From positions 1 through 17,187 of the forward strand of contig JAFGLP010000196.1 in assembly GCA_016927965.1 (NCBI GenBank): a DNA stretch of 17,187 nucleotides, in the 5' to 3' direction. The notes under the pieces are model-generated. The model saw only the letters and a program-made list of their open reading frames with translations. It was not told the DNA's origin and did not search any database. The first letter of the stretch is position 1. Each line of letters begins with the position of its first letter. Both the position numbers and the translations under genes were made by a program. Positions 1 to 7,162 of this stretch are shown piece after piece. The stretch comes from Dehalococcoidia bacterium (GTDB lineage: Bacteria > Chloroflexota > Dehalococcoidia > GIF9 > UBA5629).

Positions 1-36
1 AGGTATTTGAATTTAATCAGTTCAATTTAATAACCT

Positions 37-65
37 TTGACAGTAAACAAGTAAACAAATATCAT
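37..65 (+). promoter_or_regulatory. Sigma-70 type promoter for the two small membrane proteins
   Basis: A perfect -35 box TTGACA (37-42) is followed after exactly 17 bases by TATCAT (60-65), five of six matches to the -10 consensus. The transcript should begin near 72 and would carry the AGGAGG ribosome site at 91-96. The spacer consists almost entirely of a tandem 8-base repeat, GTAAACAA at 43-50 and 51-58. The region upstream (1-36) is AT-rich and holds a second direct repeat, AATTTAAT at 10-17 and 24-31, which could act as an UP element or operator. The promoter boxes are read directly; any regulation through the repeats is inference. Confidence 0.65.
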
Positions 66-107
66 TTCTAACTAACTAAATATCTATATAAGGAGGGATT
101 TCCCTGC

Positions 108-260
108 ATGTCAAAAAATTCTATTACTCTGGATAATGTTGCTCTGGGTATAATCGCAATTGTCGCAGGCGTGCTGGTTATATTTTTCTGGCATTTGGCT
201 CAATATATAATCGGCATATTCCTGATCGTCTGGGGTATACTAAACGTTATAAAAAAATAA
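108..260 (+). CDS. Small membrane protein, DUF3096-like (first of a tandem pair)
   Basis: A 50-residue protein with ATG at 108 behind a strong AGGAGG (91-96, 11 bases before the ATG) and a TAA at 258-260. After a polar N-terminus of about 10 residues come two hydrophobic segments (about 11-27 and 33-48) joined by a short turn containing W28-H29 and Q32-Y33, and a Lys-Lys C-terminus. The pattern A-x-V-A-G-x-L-V-I, then Y-x-I-G, then V-W-G-I resembles the short two-helix hairpin family DUF3096, whose function is unknown. It matches the next gene at 26 of 50 aligned positions without gaps, which argues strongly that both are real. It is the first gene behind the promoter at 37-65. The family assignment is from memory of the motif and was not searched. 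Confidence 0.8.
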   Translation: MSKNSITLDNVALGIIAIVAGVLVIFFWHLAQYIIGIFLIVWGILNVIKK

Positions 261-296
261 AAATATACTCGGAGTGTGCTCAATGGGAGGTGTTTA

Positions 297-449
297 ATGG
301 CAGGTTCCGGCATATCCAGCAGCAAAATAGCGATAGGCGCAATTGCAATAGTTGCAGGTATCCTGGTTATTATCTGGGGTGATTTTGCCCGATACGTGAT
401 TGGTGCTTTTTTTATAGTCTGGGGCATTATAACCGTTATAAATAAATAG
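297..449 (+). CDS. Small membrane protein, DUF3096-like (second of a tandem pair)
   Basis: A 50-residue protein with ATG at 297, GGGAGG at 285-290 six bases before it, and a TAG at 447-449. It has the same plan as its upstream neighbour: a polar N-terminus (here Ser/Gly rich), two membrane segments (about 11-27 and 33-48), a turn with G28-D29, the shared motifs A-I-V-A-G (17-21), Y33-x-I-G and V-W-G-I (41-44), and a terminal Lys. About 52% identity over equal length points to tandem duplication. The gap between the genes is 36 bases, so they probably share one transcript and could pair in the membrane as a heteromer. Function is unknown; a role in envelope or stress physiology would be a guess. 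Confidence 0.8.
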   Translation: MAGSGISSSKIAIGAIAIVAGILVIIWGDFARYVIGAFFIVWGIITVINK

Positions 450-591
450 CTGTGGCGGATAGGTATGTTAGAGTTATGACTTTTTTAAGATGCGCTCCCC
501 TTCATAGTGATATTTATACTTATAATGGTATCCGGCGTAATAAAGATGCTATTTACGGAGATACTGGGTTGTATTGAAGTGTTGTTCTTGA

Positions 592-624
592 ACGCATAAG
601 GTTTTATTAGAGTTCCCTATGCGT
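592..624. repeat. Inverted repeat in the leader before the DUF72 gene
   Basis: ACGCATA (592-598) and TATGCGT (618-624) are perfect 7-base complements. Two further G-C pairs (600/616 and 601/615) lie beyond one mismatch, leaving a loop of about 13 bases. There is no T-run after it, so it does not look like an intrinsic terminator. It lies 43 bases before the start of the DUF72 gene and could be an operator or a leader hairpin. The rest of 450-666 holds no gene I can support; a TATAAT at 521-526 has no matching -35 box at normal spacing. Confidence 0.35.
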
Positions 625-666
625 AATTAAGAAACAACCAGCTTGCTGCCGTAAGGAATATAATAG

Positions 667-1446
667 ATGTTCTATTGTGGAACCAGCGGCTTCAGCTATG
701 ATGACTGGTCAGGATTCTATTACCCGGAGCGCCTGCCGCGAAGAAACTGGTTCAGCTATTATGCACAGGAATTCAACTCCGTTGAGCTGAATTTTACTTA
801 CTATACTTTGCCGGATATCGCAACTATTAAATCTCTGGCGGCCAGAACCGGTGAGGGATTTCTTTTTGCAGTGAAAGCCCATCAGGAAATGACACATAAA
901 AGGCAACCGGATACTGGTATATTTACGGCTTTTCGTAAATCACTGCAGCCGCTGGTTGATCAAAAGAAGCTGGGGTGTGTGCTGGCGCAGTTTCCCAATA
1001 GTTTTGGCCCAGCGTCGTTCAATTTTGAATATCTGAAAAATTTCCATGACTTAATGCATGGTTTCAATATTGTGATCGAATTCCGCAATGCCGGTTGGCT
1101 TAATCAGGAGACGCTTGCTTGGATGAAAGCTCAAAATATTGGTTTCTGCTGCGTTGATGAACCTCGTCTCCCTCGGCTGCTTCCTCCCGTAGCCGAAATA
1201 ACCAGCAATATAGGTTATATACGTTTTCATGGGCGTAATGAAGCAAAGTGGTGGAACCATGAGCATACTTGGGAAAGATACGATTATACTTATAAACGTG
1301 AAGAGTTGGAAGAATGGATGCCGCGGATAAATAAAATAAGCAAGGTTGCTGAAAAAACCTTTATATTTGCCAATAACCATTGGAGAGGCCAGGCAGTCGA
1401 CACAATCAGGCAGGTACGTTCAATGCTTGATCAGCTTGTGTTGTGA
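667..1446 (+). CDS. DUF72 family TIM-barrel protein (YecE-like)
   Basis: A 259-residue soluble protein whose N-terminus (Y3-C-G-T-S-G-F-S-Y-D-D-W, then F-Y-Y-P-E) is the hallmark opening of the DUF72/YecE family, followed by the family's F-N-S-V-E-L-N-F-T-Y-Y block (about 36-46) and F-A-V-K-A-H (about 67-72). Further barrel strands include the V-I-E-F-R-N-x-x-W block (about 136-144), Y-I-R-F-H-G-R-N (about 184-191) and F-A-N-N-H-W-R-G-Q-A near the C-terminus. Length is normal for the family. DUF72 proteins adopt a TIM barrel; their biochemical role is not firmly established, so none is assigned. The ATG at 667 is preceded by AAGGA (653-657) at normal distance. No promoter is clear; it is separated from lspA by 107 bases. 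Confidence 0.9.
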   Translation: MFYCGTSGFSYDDWSGFYYPERLPRRNWFSYYAQEFNSVELNFTYYTLPDIATIKSLAARTGEGFLFAVKAHQEMTHKRQPDTGIFTAFRKSLQPLVDQKKLGCVLAQFPNSFGPASFNFEYLKNFHDLMHGFNIVIEFRNAGWLNQETLAWMKAQNIGFCCVDEPRLPRLLPPVAEITSNIGYIRFHGRNEAKWWNHEHTWERYDYTYKREELEEWMPRINKISKVAEKTFIFANNHWRGQAVDTIRQVRSMLDQLVL

Positions 1447-1553
1447 TTTCCATAATCATAAGCTAGAATACATCACCTAAAGTTTGCATTTAATAATGGT
1501 GTATATTTAGCAAGCTTAGGTAAATAATATGTGTAGGTATTCGTATTAACAGA

Positions 1554-2081
1554 ATGTATATGTCCGGTAACCGTTTGACATGGTGGAACGGGCTAATATT
1601 CCTGCTTATAGCAGCTGCTATCGTTGCCTTGGACCAGCTAACCAAGCAGTGGATCGTTGCGAACATACCTCTTGGTAGCTCATTACCGGCTATGGGGCCA
1701 CTCAACATAGTAAACATACAGAATACCGGTTCAGCATTCGGGCTTTTCCCCAACCAGGCATTTCTGCTCAGCTTGGTGGCTATCGCTGGGCTAATAATGG
1801 TGCTGATGTTTTTTCGCTATTTCAGTGAGCTTGGATTTTTGGGCGGGATAGCGTTGAGCTTTATTTTTGCAGGGGCTGTGGGTAACCTGATCGACCGAAT
1901 CAGGGTCGGATATATAACAGACTTTATTTATGTTAGATTGTGGGGCGATGTCTACTGGCCGGCGTTTAATGTAGCCGATTCAGCTATTACCATCGGAGCA
2001 ATCTCTCTGGGTGTTATAGCCCTCGTTAAATTGAGGATAAGGGATGAATCAAAACCAGAGTCCGCAAAAAAGGATATTTGA
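1554..2081 (+). CDS. lspA: Lipoprotein signal peptidase (signal peptidase II)
   Basis: This inner-membrane aspartyl protease cleaves the signal peptide of diacylglyceryl-modified prolipoproteins just before the lipidated cysteine. The 175-residue protein has four predicted membrane segments (about 13-27, 67-87, 95-112 and 138-158). The family motifs are all present: D27-Q-L-T-K, N57-T-G-S-A-F-G, G110-N-L-I-D-R followed by G-Y-I-T-D123-F, and F138-N-V-A-D142-S. D123 and D142 are the expected catalytic pair. Start choice is uncertain because ATGs occur at 1554 and 1560 and neither has a good ribosome site. The 3' end overlaps rluD by 38 bases in another frame, an arrangement that implies one transcript and translational coupling. 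Confidence 0.96.
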   Translation: MYMSGNRLTWWNGLIFLLIAAAIVALDQLTKQWIVANIPLGSSLPAMGPLNIVNIQNTGSAFGLFPNQAFLLSLVAIAGLIMVLMFFRYFSELGFLGGIALSFIFAGAVGNLIDRIRVGYITDFIYVRLWGDVYWPAFNVADSAITIGAISLGVIALVKLRIRDESKPESAKKDI

Positions 2082-2961
2082 GGCAGGGGCTGAAAGTGGG
2101 AGGCTTGATAAATACCTGGCTGACATATGTACAGATATAACGCGGGCTCAAATACAAAAGCTAATTGAAAACGGTAATGTTATGGTTAACGGCCGCATAG
2201 AACGTCCTTCCTATAAGCTGCACAGCGGAGAGTTGGTTGAAATGACAGTCTCGCCGCCTGATTCAATAGTGCTGGTGCCTGAGGATATACCGTTCGATGT
2301 AATCTACGAAGATCTTGATATTGTGATAATTAATAAACCAGCTGGTCTGGCGGTTTATCCTGCTCCAGGGCATCCGGGCCATACGCTGGCCAACGCGGTA
2401 TTTAATCGATTTCCTGATCTGGCTGTATTTGGCAATTCATTGAGGCCTGGGATAGTGCACAGACTGGATAAAGATACTTCGGGCCTTATAGTTATTGCCA
2501 GGAATGAAAGGGCGCGCATTTTTCTTATCAATGAATTTAAGTCTAGGGCTGTTAAGAAACATTATCTGGTATTGGTTAAAGGGAAACTAATGCCTGAAAA
2601 TGGGGCTATCGATGCTCCTATAGGGCGAGACCCAGCCAACCGTAAGAAGATGGCAATAGTCAGCAAAGGCAGGGAGGCTAGGACCGGTTATCGTGTCATT
2701 GAGTACCTGAATGGCTATTCGCTGGTTGAAGCGCATTTAAAGACGGGCAGAACTCATCAGATTAGAGTACATTTTGCTGCCATAGGCCATCCGGTTTTTG
2801 GTGATAGTGTATACGGAGTCAGATCAAAGCTGCTCAGCCGTCAGTTTTTGCATGCGAGTTATTTGGAATTGAAGCTTCCCTCTAACGGGCAGACACGTTC
2901 ATTTAGTCTTGAATTACCTGATGATCTGAAAGACGTATTTAAAAAATTACGCAGATGCTGA
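2044..2961 (+). CDS. rluD: RluA/RluD-family ribosomal pseudouridine synthase
   Basis: Converts specific uridines in 23S rRNA to pseudouridine. The 305-residue protein begins with an S4 RNA-binding domain (about 18-80: G-R-L-D-K-Y-L-A then S/T-R-A-Q-I-Q-K-L-I and V-N-G). The RluA catalytic domain follows, starting at I-I-N-K-P-A-G-L-A-V-Y-P (about 95-106). The catalytic aspartate is D142 in H-R-L-D-K-D-T-S-G (139-147). Later family blocks L-K-T-G-R-T-H-Q-I-R-V-H and G-H-P-V-F-G-D-x-x-Y-G are also present. S4 plus this catalytic domain fits RluD-type enzymes, but RluC or RluB-like target choice cannot be excluded from sequence alone. It starts inside the end of lspA, with a GGATAAGG stretch just before the ATG as the likely ribosome site. 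Confidence 0.93.
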   Translation: MNQNQSPQKRIFEAGAESGRLDKYLADICTDITRAQIQKLIENGNVMVNGRIERPSYKLHSGELVEMTVSPPDSIVLVPEDIPFDVIYEDLDIVIINKPAGLAVYPAPGHPGHTLANAVFNRFPDLAVFGNSLRPGIVHRLDKDTSGLIVIARNERARIFLINEFKSRAVKKHYLVLVKGKLMPENGAIDAPIGRDPANRKKMAIVSKGREARTGYRVIEYLNGYSLVEAHLKTGRTHQIRVHFAAIGHPVFGDSVYGVRSKLLSRQFLHASYLELKLPSNGQTRSFSLELPDDLKDVFKKLRRC

Positions 2962-3027
2962 GAACAAATTGTTTTGCTATTTATAATGCTGATGTGATAA
3001 ATTTTACTCAAAGGAGAGAGTGCGAAA

Positions 3028-3315
3028 ATGAGGCCACAGGATAGATTCGATCAAATAAAAAAGGATCATTTTAGCGGCCAGAACGACATCTATAACCAGA
3101 TAGCTGCTCAACCTACGCAGGAAGATTTTTCAGCATTTGAGGCTGATTCGGCCATCAGGCGTAATGAGCTGCTGTTCAATATCACTACTCAGATTGAAGA
3201 GACTAAGAGCAAGCTTAGGCAGGCTGAGCAGCTTGTTGAGCGGCTACGGCAGAGCTTGAGAGAGTATGAAGAAATGTACAAAACTCTGACCAAGAGCAAG
3301 GGCAAAGAGAAATAG
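3028..3315 (+). CDS. Small coiled-coil protein of unknown function
   Basis: A 95-residue highly charged soluble protein. The N-terminal 45 residues are polar and rich in Asp, Gln and Phe. Residues about 48-90 form a long amphipathic helix with a heptad-like pattern (I-T-T-Q-I-E-E-T-K then L-R-Q-A-E-Q-L-V-E-R-L-R-Q-S-L), a likely coiled coil, ending in a Lys-rich tail. I do not recognise the family. The ATG follows AAGGAGAG (3011-3018) at good distance, which supports expression. A TATAAT at 2982-2987 lies about 40 bases upstream but lacks a convincing -35 box, so it may be read from the lspA-rluD transcript 66 bases upstream. No membrane segment or signal peptide is visible. Confidence 0.75.
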   Translation: MRPQDRFDQIKKDHFSGQNDIYNQIAAQPTQEDFSAFEADSAIRRNELLFNITTQIEETKSKLRQAEQLVERLRQSLREYEEMYKTLTKSKGKEK

Positions 3316-3421
3316 AATTACAATTCTAGGGTCCTGTTTTTTACAATAGATGTATTCTAGAAAGCAGCAGATAACCTTCCGCTATTAATTTAGTCCTGCG
3401 GCTACCTAATAAGGAATCAGT

Positions 3422-3970
3422 GTGAAAGATAAGAGGAAGGAGTACGCTCTCGAATACGCCGGATTTTGGCTCAGGTTTGCTGCCGGCCTGATTGATCTAA
3501 TGATCCTGTTAGCTGGTCTTTATATACTTTACTGTGTCGTATCGCAATCGTTTTTCTGGATTTTTCCTCATGTTCCGCAAGTAATGTCTTCTTTGCAAGA
3601 AATACCTTCGGAGGCGCAGGTATCTCAAAGGATGATCTGGTTAATGGTAATAGTATTGCTCGTCTTCATCATTGGAAGTACGGTTTATTATGTAGTCTGC
3701 TGGGCTTCTTCTGGACAGACTGTAGGAAAGATTTGCCTGGGCATGAAAATAATTCGCACTGACAGCTCAAGCGTTGATCTTAAAATTGCCTTTATTCGTT
3801 TTCTGGGATCCTTTTTATGTATTGCTACGCTTGGTATTGGTTTTATTTTAATTGCTTTTGATAGCCATAAGCAGGGCCTGCATGACCGTATAGCGGACAC
3901 ATACGTGGTGAAGCTCCCGGTGAAGCAAGTTATGCTTGACGGTTCTTTTGCAGGAGGCAGAATTGGATAA
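3422..3970 (+). CDS. RDD family membrane protein
   Basis: A 182-residue integral membrane protein of the RDD family (named for conserved Arg, Asp, Asp). The family signature is visible: G14-F-W-L-R18 with D25 six residues into the first membrane helix, and L-H-D155-R-I-A-D-T-Y-V-V after the last helix. The family block S-x-G-Q-T-x-G-K-x-x-x-G-x-K-I (about 97-110) is also present. Membrane segments lie at about 20-42, 71-93 and 124-147. Some RDD proteins have been linked to ion or small-solute transport, but the family's function is mostly unknown. The start is GTG at 3422, with AAGGA (3411-3415) six bases before it. The last 8 bases overlap the revised gltX start, so the two genes are probably translationally coupled. 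Confidence 0.88.
   Translation: MKDKRKEYALEYAGFWLRFAAGLIDLMILLAGLYILYCVVSQSFFWIFPHVPQVMSSLQEIPSEAQVSQRMIWLMVIVLLVFIIGSTVYYVVCWASSGQTVGKICLGMKIIRTDSSSVDLKIAFIRFLGSFLCIATLGIGFILIAFDSHKQGLHDRIADTYVVKLPVKQVMLDGSFAGGRIG
3952..3965 (+). promoter_or_regulatory. Ribosome binding site that fixes the gltX start
   Basis: AGGAGG at 3952-3957 is five bases before an in-frame TTG at 3963-3965. The longer reading frame begins at another TTG (3936), which has no ribosome site and would add nine residues not typical of glutamyl-tRNA synthetases. The short form places the conserved V-R-x-R-F-A-P-S-P-T-G block at residue 8, as is normal for the family. Confidence 0.8.
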
Positions 3971-5408
3971 TAAATCTGACCAAGTCAGAGTACGTTTCGC
4001 TCCCAGTCCTACGGGATATCCCCATTTGGGAAATATCAGGACGGCTTTATTTAACTGGCTGTTTGCAAGGCATACAGGCGGTGTTTTCATATTACGTATC
4101 GAAGATACAGATCAGGCCAGGAAGGTGGAGGGAGCAGTCGAGATAATTATGGATAGCTTGAAGTGGTTGGGTATGGACTGGGACGAAGGGCCGCATTTTC
4201 AGTCGCAGCGGATTGATATGTATAGTAAATATGCGGATCAGCTCATTAGCGAAGGAAAAGCATACCGTTGTTTTTGTACTCCTGAGCGGCTTGAGCAAAT
4301 GAGGCAGGCTCAGATTGCACGCAAACAGCCTCCGGGGTATGACAGGCGCTGCCGCAAACTGACAGACGAGCAAATAGAAGCAGCCTTGGATACTGGCATA
4401 AAACCTGTAGTGCGATTTAAATCACCGCTTGAGGGACATACTACAGTAACTGACCTTATCCGTGGAGAGGTAGTTTTTGATAACAGCACATTAGATGACT
4501 TCGTATTACTGAAATCAGATGGTTATCCTACCTATCACCTGGCCAATATTGTCGATGATCATTTCATGAATATTTCCCATGTTATGCGCGCTGAAGAATG
4601 GCTTTCCAGCATGCCCAGACATCTGCTGCTGTATCGTGCATTTGGATGGCAGGAGCCTCAGTTTGCTCACCTGCCGATGATTTTGGGGCCGGACAAATCC
4701 AAGCTCAGCAAAAGGCATGGTGCGACGGCTATTAATGAATACCGGGACAAAGGCTACCTTCCTGAGGCTATGATTAATTTCCTGACGTTGTTGGGCTGGT
4801 CGCTGGACGATAAGACTGAAATCATGGACCGTAGCCAGATCATTGAGAGTTTTTCTATTGAGCGGGTCAGCAAAACTGCAGCAGTCTTTAATATGAATAA
4901 ACTGGAGTGGATGAACGGTGTCTATATCCGTAATCTGGCCCCTGAAGAGTTTGCCGTCAGGTGCCTGCCCTTTGTAGAACGCGACCTGTCGCGTGAGATT
5001 AGAAGACCTATCGATCCGGTTTATCTCAAACAGATAACCCCTCTGGTGCAGGAAAGGGCCAAAACGCTGGGTGAAGTAGCAGGACTGGTGGATTTCTTTT
5101 TCACTGACAAGCTGATATATGATGCTGCTCTTCTACAGGGTAAGCTTGAGAAAAGTCAAGCTGTGATTGTGCTGCAAAAATCTATTGCTGTACTGGATAG
5201 CATGCAGGATTGGAAGGCCGAACTGATGGAAGCAGCAGTTAGGCCGCTGACTGAAGAAGTCGGCCTTAAAGCAGGTCCTCTCTTTGGGATATTACGTGTT
5301 GCTGTCACCGGTAGGACTGCTTCGCCACCACTTTTCCAGACGATGGAAGTACTGGGCAAGCAGTGTAGCATGGAACGGCTGCAGCAAGCTCTTAAATTAC
5401 TGACTTAG
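3963..5408 (+). CDS. gltX: Glutamyl-tRNA synthetase
   Basis: Class I aminoacyl-tRNA synthetase that charges tRNA-Glu (and, in organisms lacking glutaminyl-tRNA synthetase, often tRNA-Gln for later amidation). From the TTG at 3963 it has 481 residues, a normal length. The HIGH-type motif is H21-L-G-N within P-S-P-T-G-x-P-H-L-G-N-I-R, and the KMSKS-type motif is K-L-S-K-R (247-251) followed by H-G-A. The anticodon-binding helical domain fills the C-terminal third. A C103-x-C105 pair and C130, 24 residues later, align with three of the four zinc ligands of the E. coli enzyme, but the fourth position is Lys132, not His. It overlaps the RDD gene by 8 bases and is followed after 18 bases by the acyl-CoA synthetase gene. 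Confidence 0.96.
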   Translation: MDNKSDQVRVRFAPSPTGYPHLGNIRTALFNWLFARHTGGVFILRIEDTDQARKVEGAVEIIMDSLKWLGMDWDEGPHFQSQRIDMYSKYADQLISEGKAYRCFCTPERLEQMRQAQIARKQPPGYDRRCRKLTDEQIEAALDTGIKPVVRFKSPLEGHTTVTDLIRGEVVFDNSTLDDFVLLKSDGYPTYHLANIVDDHFMNISHVMRAEEWLSSMPRHLLLYRAFGWQEPQFAHLPMILGPDKSKLSKRHGATAINEYRDKGYLPEAMINFLTLLGWSLDDKTEIMDRSQIIESFSIERVSKTAAVFNMNKLEWMNGVYIRNLAPEEFAVRCLPFVERDLSREIRRPIDPVYLKQITPLVQERAKTLGEVAGLVDFFFTDKLIYDAALLQGKLEKSQAVIVLQKSIAVLDSMQDWKAELMEAAVRPLTEEVGLKAGPLFGILRVAVTGRTASPPLFQTMEVLGKQCSMERLQQALKLLT

Positions 5409-5426
5409 ACTTGTAAGGAGGTTCGA

Positions 5427-6869
5427 ATGCCCCGGCATCACGATTTGCAGGCTGAATTTGCCCCAATTTTTTATCCGAAATCTATGGCTGTTGTCGGAGC
5501 TACGTCTGGCGAGGTTGGCAGATATAATGCCGGTAACCTTTTTCTAAAGGCAATTGTTGAATTCGGATATTGTGGAAGTTTATATGCCGTAGGTAAAAGA
5601 GGTGGAATGCTTGGAGATATGAAAGTTTATACCAGCGTAAAAGAAATACCTGGTGATGTGGAGTTTGTCACCGTTGCCATACCCAACCGGTTTATACCGC
5701 AACTGGTAGAGGAATGCGGGCAGAAAGGCGTTAAAATAATGCACCTTTTTGTATCCGGTTTTGGAGAAAGCGAGGATAAAGCGGGGACTGAGCTTCAGGA
5801 TGAGATGATGCGCATTGCTCGTAAATATAATATACGCATTATCGGTCCCAATTGCATGGGAGTATACTGCCCTGATTCGCATATGACGATGGGGATTAAT
5901 TTCTCAGATAAATCCGGGGATGTGGGCTTCGTGGCGCAGAGCGGAGGCCAGTGCGTGATGGGTATACGGGAGGCCAATCAGCGTGGCATATATTTCAGTA
6001 AGGCGGTTAGTTACGGTAACGCGGCTGATATTAACGAATGTGACCTGATCGAATACCTGGCCGATGATAACGATACTAGTATCATCACGGCTTATATCGA
6101 GGGGACATCCGATGGGCCCAGGCTGCTTCATTTGCTAAAACGAGCATCGCAAAAAAAACCGGTCGTTATATTTAAATCTGCCAATACGGAAGGCGGAACG
6201 CAGGCCGCTATTTCCCATACCAGCGCAATAGCCGGATCCAATTTCACTTGGGATTCTTTGTTGAGGCAGGCCAACGCCATCCGTGTGTACAGCATTAAAG
6301 AGATGTTTGATGTGGTTACAGTGTTGAAGCGATGTCCACCGCCGCAAAGTCTGAGTACTTTAGTAATTGGCCAGGGCGGTGGACTGTGCGTGCAGGCCGC
6401 GGATGAATGCTACCGAGCCGGCCTGAAGATGCCCCTATTGCCCGAAGACCTGAGGAGAGCACTGATTGAAGTCTATTCGTCCGATATAGGCAGCATTTTT
6501 AAAAATCCGCTCGACATCAATTCGTTTGATGGGCTTGATAAGGCCTGTCAGGCTTTCAACGTGGTTGCTGGATGGAATGAAGCAGATATTATTTTATTTC
6601 AAATGAGTCCGGAGCAGATGCCGCTTGTCCCGCCTGAACTTGAACATGCGGTTCAGACAAAAACATTATTGGAGCTGTCCAAACTCACTTCGAAACCGAA
6701 TCTAATTGTTTTAAATACTAATACTGTATCTACTACCGATGGACTGGCGGAGAAGACGTTTAGAATATTTATAGACAGCGAGCTGGCTGCTTTCCCTACG
6801 GTTGAGCGTGCTGCTACTGCCATAAACCGCGTGTATCAGTATTATAAGCGGAGTAAAAGTAGAAGTTAA
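5427..6869 (+). CDS. Acyl-CoA synthetase (NDP-forming), alpha-subunit type
   Basis: Member of the succinyl-CoA synthetase / ADP-forming acetate-CoA ligase superfamily, which interconverts an acyl-CoA plus ADP and phosphate with the acid, CoA and ATP. The 480-residue protein has the alpha-type order: a CoA-binding Rossmann domain (about 12-150: P-K-S-M-A-V-V-G-A, later I-I-G-P-N-C-M-G), then two succinyl-CoA-ligase-like domains (V-A-Q-S-G-G at 169-174, Y-I-E-G near 223-226). H264 in S-H-T-S-A-I-A-G is the expected phospho-histidine. The ATP-grasp beta domain is absent from the protein, and no beta gene is next to it, so an active enzyme would need a partner encoded elsewhere. The ATG sits five bases behind AAGGAGG (5415-5421). 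The substrate cannot be told from sequence. Confidence 0.88.
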   Translation: MPRHHDLQAEFAPIFYPKSMAVVGATSGEVGRYNAGNLFLKAIVEFGYCGSLYAVGKRGGMLGDMKVYTSVKEIPGDVEFVTVAIPNRFIPQLVEECGQKGVKIMHLFVSGFGESEDKAGTELQDEMMRIARKYNIRIIGPNCMGVYCPDSHMTMGINFSDKSGDVGFVAQSGGQCVMGIREANQRGIYFSKAVSYGNAADINECDLIEYLADDNDTSIITAYIEGTSDGPRLLHLLKRASQKKPVVIFKSANTEGGTQAAISHTSAIAGSNFTWDSLLRQANAIRVYSIKEMFDVVTVLKRCPPPQSLSTLVIGQGGGLCVQAADECYRAGLKMPLLPEDLRRALIEVYSSDIGSIFKNPLDINSFDGLDKACQAFNVVAGWNEADIILFQMSPEQMPLVPPELEHAVQTKTLLELSKLTSKPNLIVLNTNTVSTTDGLAEKTFRIFIDSELAAFPTVERAATAINRVYQYYKRSKSRS

Positions 6870-6936
6870 TTGATAGTAATTCTAAATTTCCTTTTTCATA
6901 ACAGCTACTTATAGTACTCATTATCGTTTTGTAAGA

Positions 6937-7134
6937 CTAATGTAATTTTTCCCTGACCAGCGGGATTACTACCGGCATAAGTATTATAATGCAGAGCAGG
7001 AACACCCAGACGGCCCCTCCCAATCTTTCAACAATAGTATATTGTCCCGGCAGTGTAGCAATAATAAAAAGCCCGGCAATGATCAGTGAAATACCAGCGT
7101 AAATAATTGCGCTGACCAATCCGATATTCTTCAT
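6937..7134 (-). CDS. Small two-helix membrane protein of unknown function
   Basis: A 65-residue protein with two hydrophobic segments (about 6-27 and 41-60) separated by a polar stretch with Q31-Y-T-I-V-E-R, and a C-terminus R-E-K-L-H. I recognise no family. It starts 28 bases downstream of the copA stop on the same strand, so it is probably the last gene of that transcript. The ATG has only a weak ribosome site (GGACC). It converges with the acyl-CoA synthetase gene from the other strand; the 67 bases between them hold no clear terminator. Confidence 0.6.
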   Translation of the reverse strand: MKNIGLVSAIIYAGISLIIAGLFIIATLPGQYTIVERLGGAVWVFLLCIIILMPVVIPLVREKLH

Positions 7135-7162
7135 ACTAAGGTCCGTTTATTTTGTAATTTAA

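Noticed and set aside
525..599. A 24-codon open frame in the leader before the DUF72 gene
   Set aside because: It lacks a Shine-Dalgarno sequence and has no recognisable pattern, unlike the two 50-residue genes upstream.
1051..1380. Long antisense open frame opposite the DUF72 gene
   Set aside because: It is fully contained in a well-supported gene, has no ribosome site or recognisable motif, and is a shadow frame.
1476..1521. Imperfect inverted repeat (CCTAA...TTAGG with a partial inner match) before lspA
   Set aside because: The arms need a bulge and enclose a loop of over 20 bases; too weak to call as a regulatory structure.
3313..3342. Short inverted repeat TAGAATT/AATTCTA followed by a T-rich stretch after the coiled-coil gene
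   Set aside because: The stem is AT-only apart from one pair, the loop is too tight, and the T-run is several bases away, so it is not a credible terminator.
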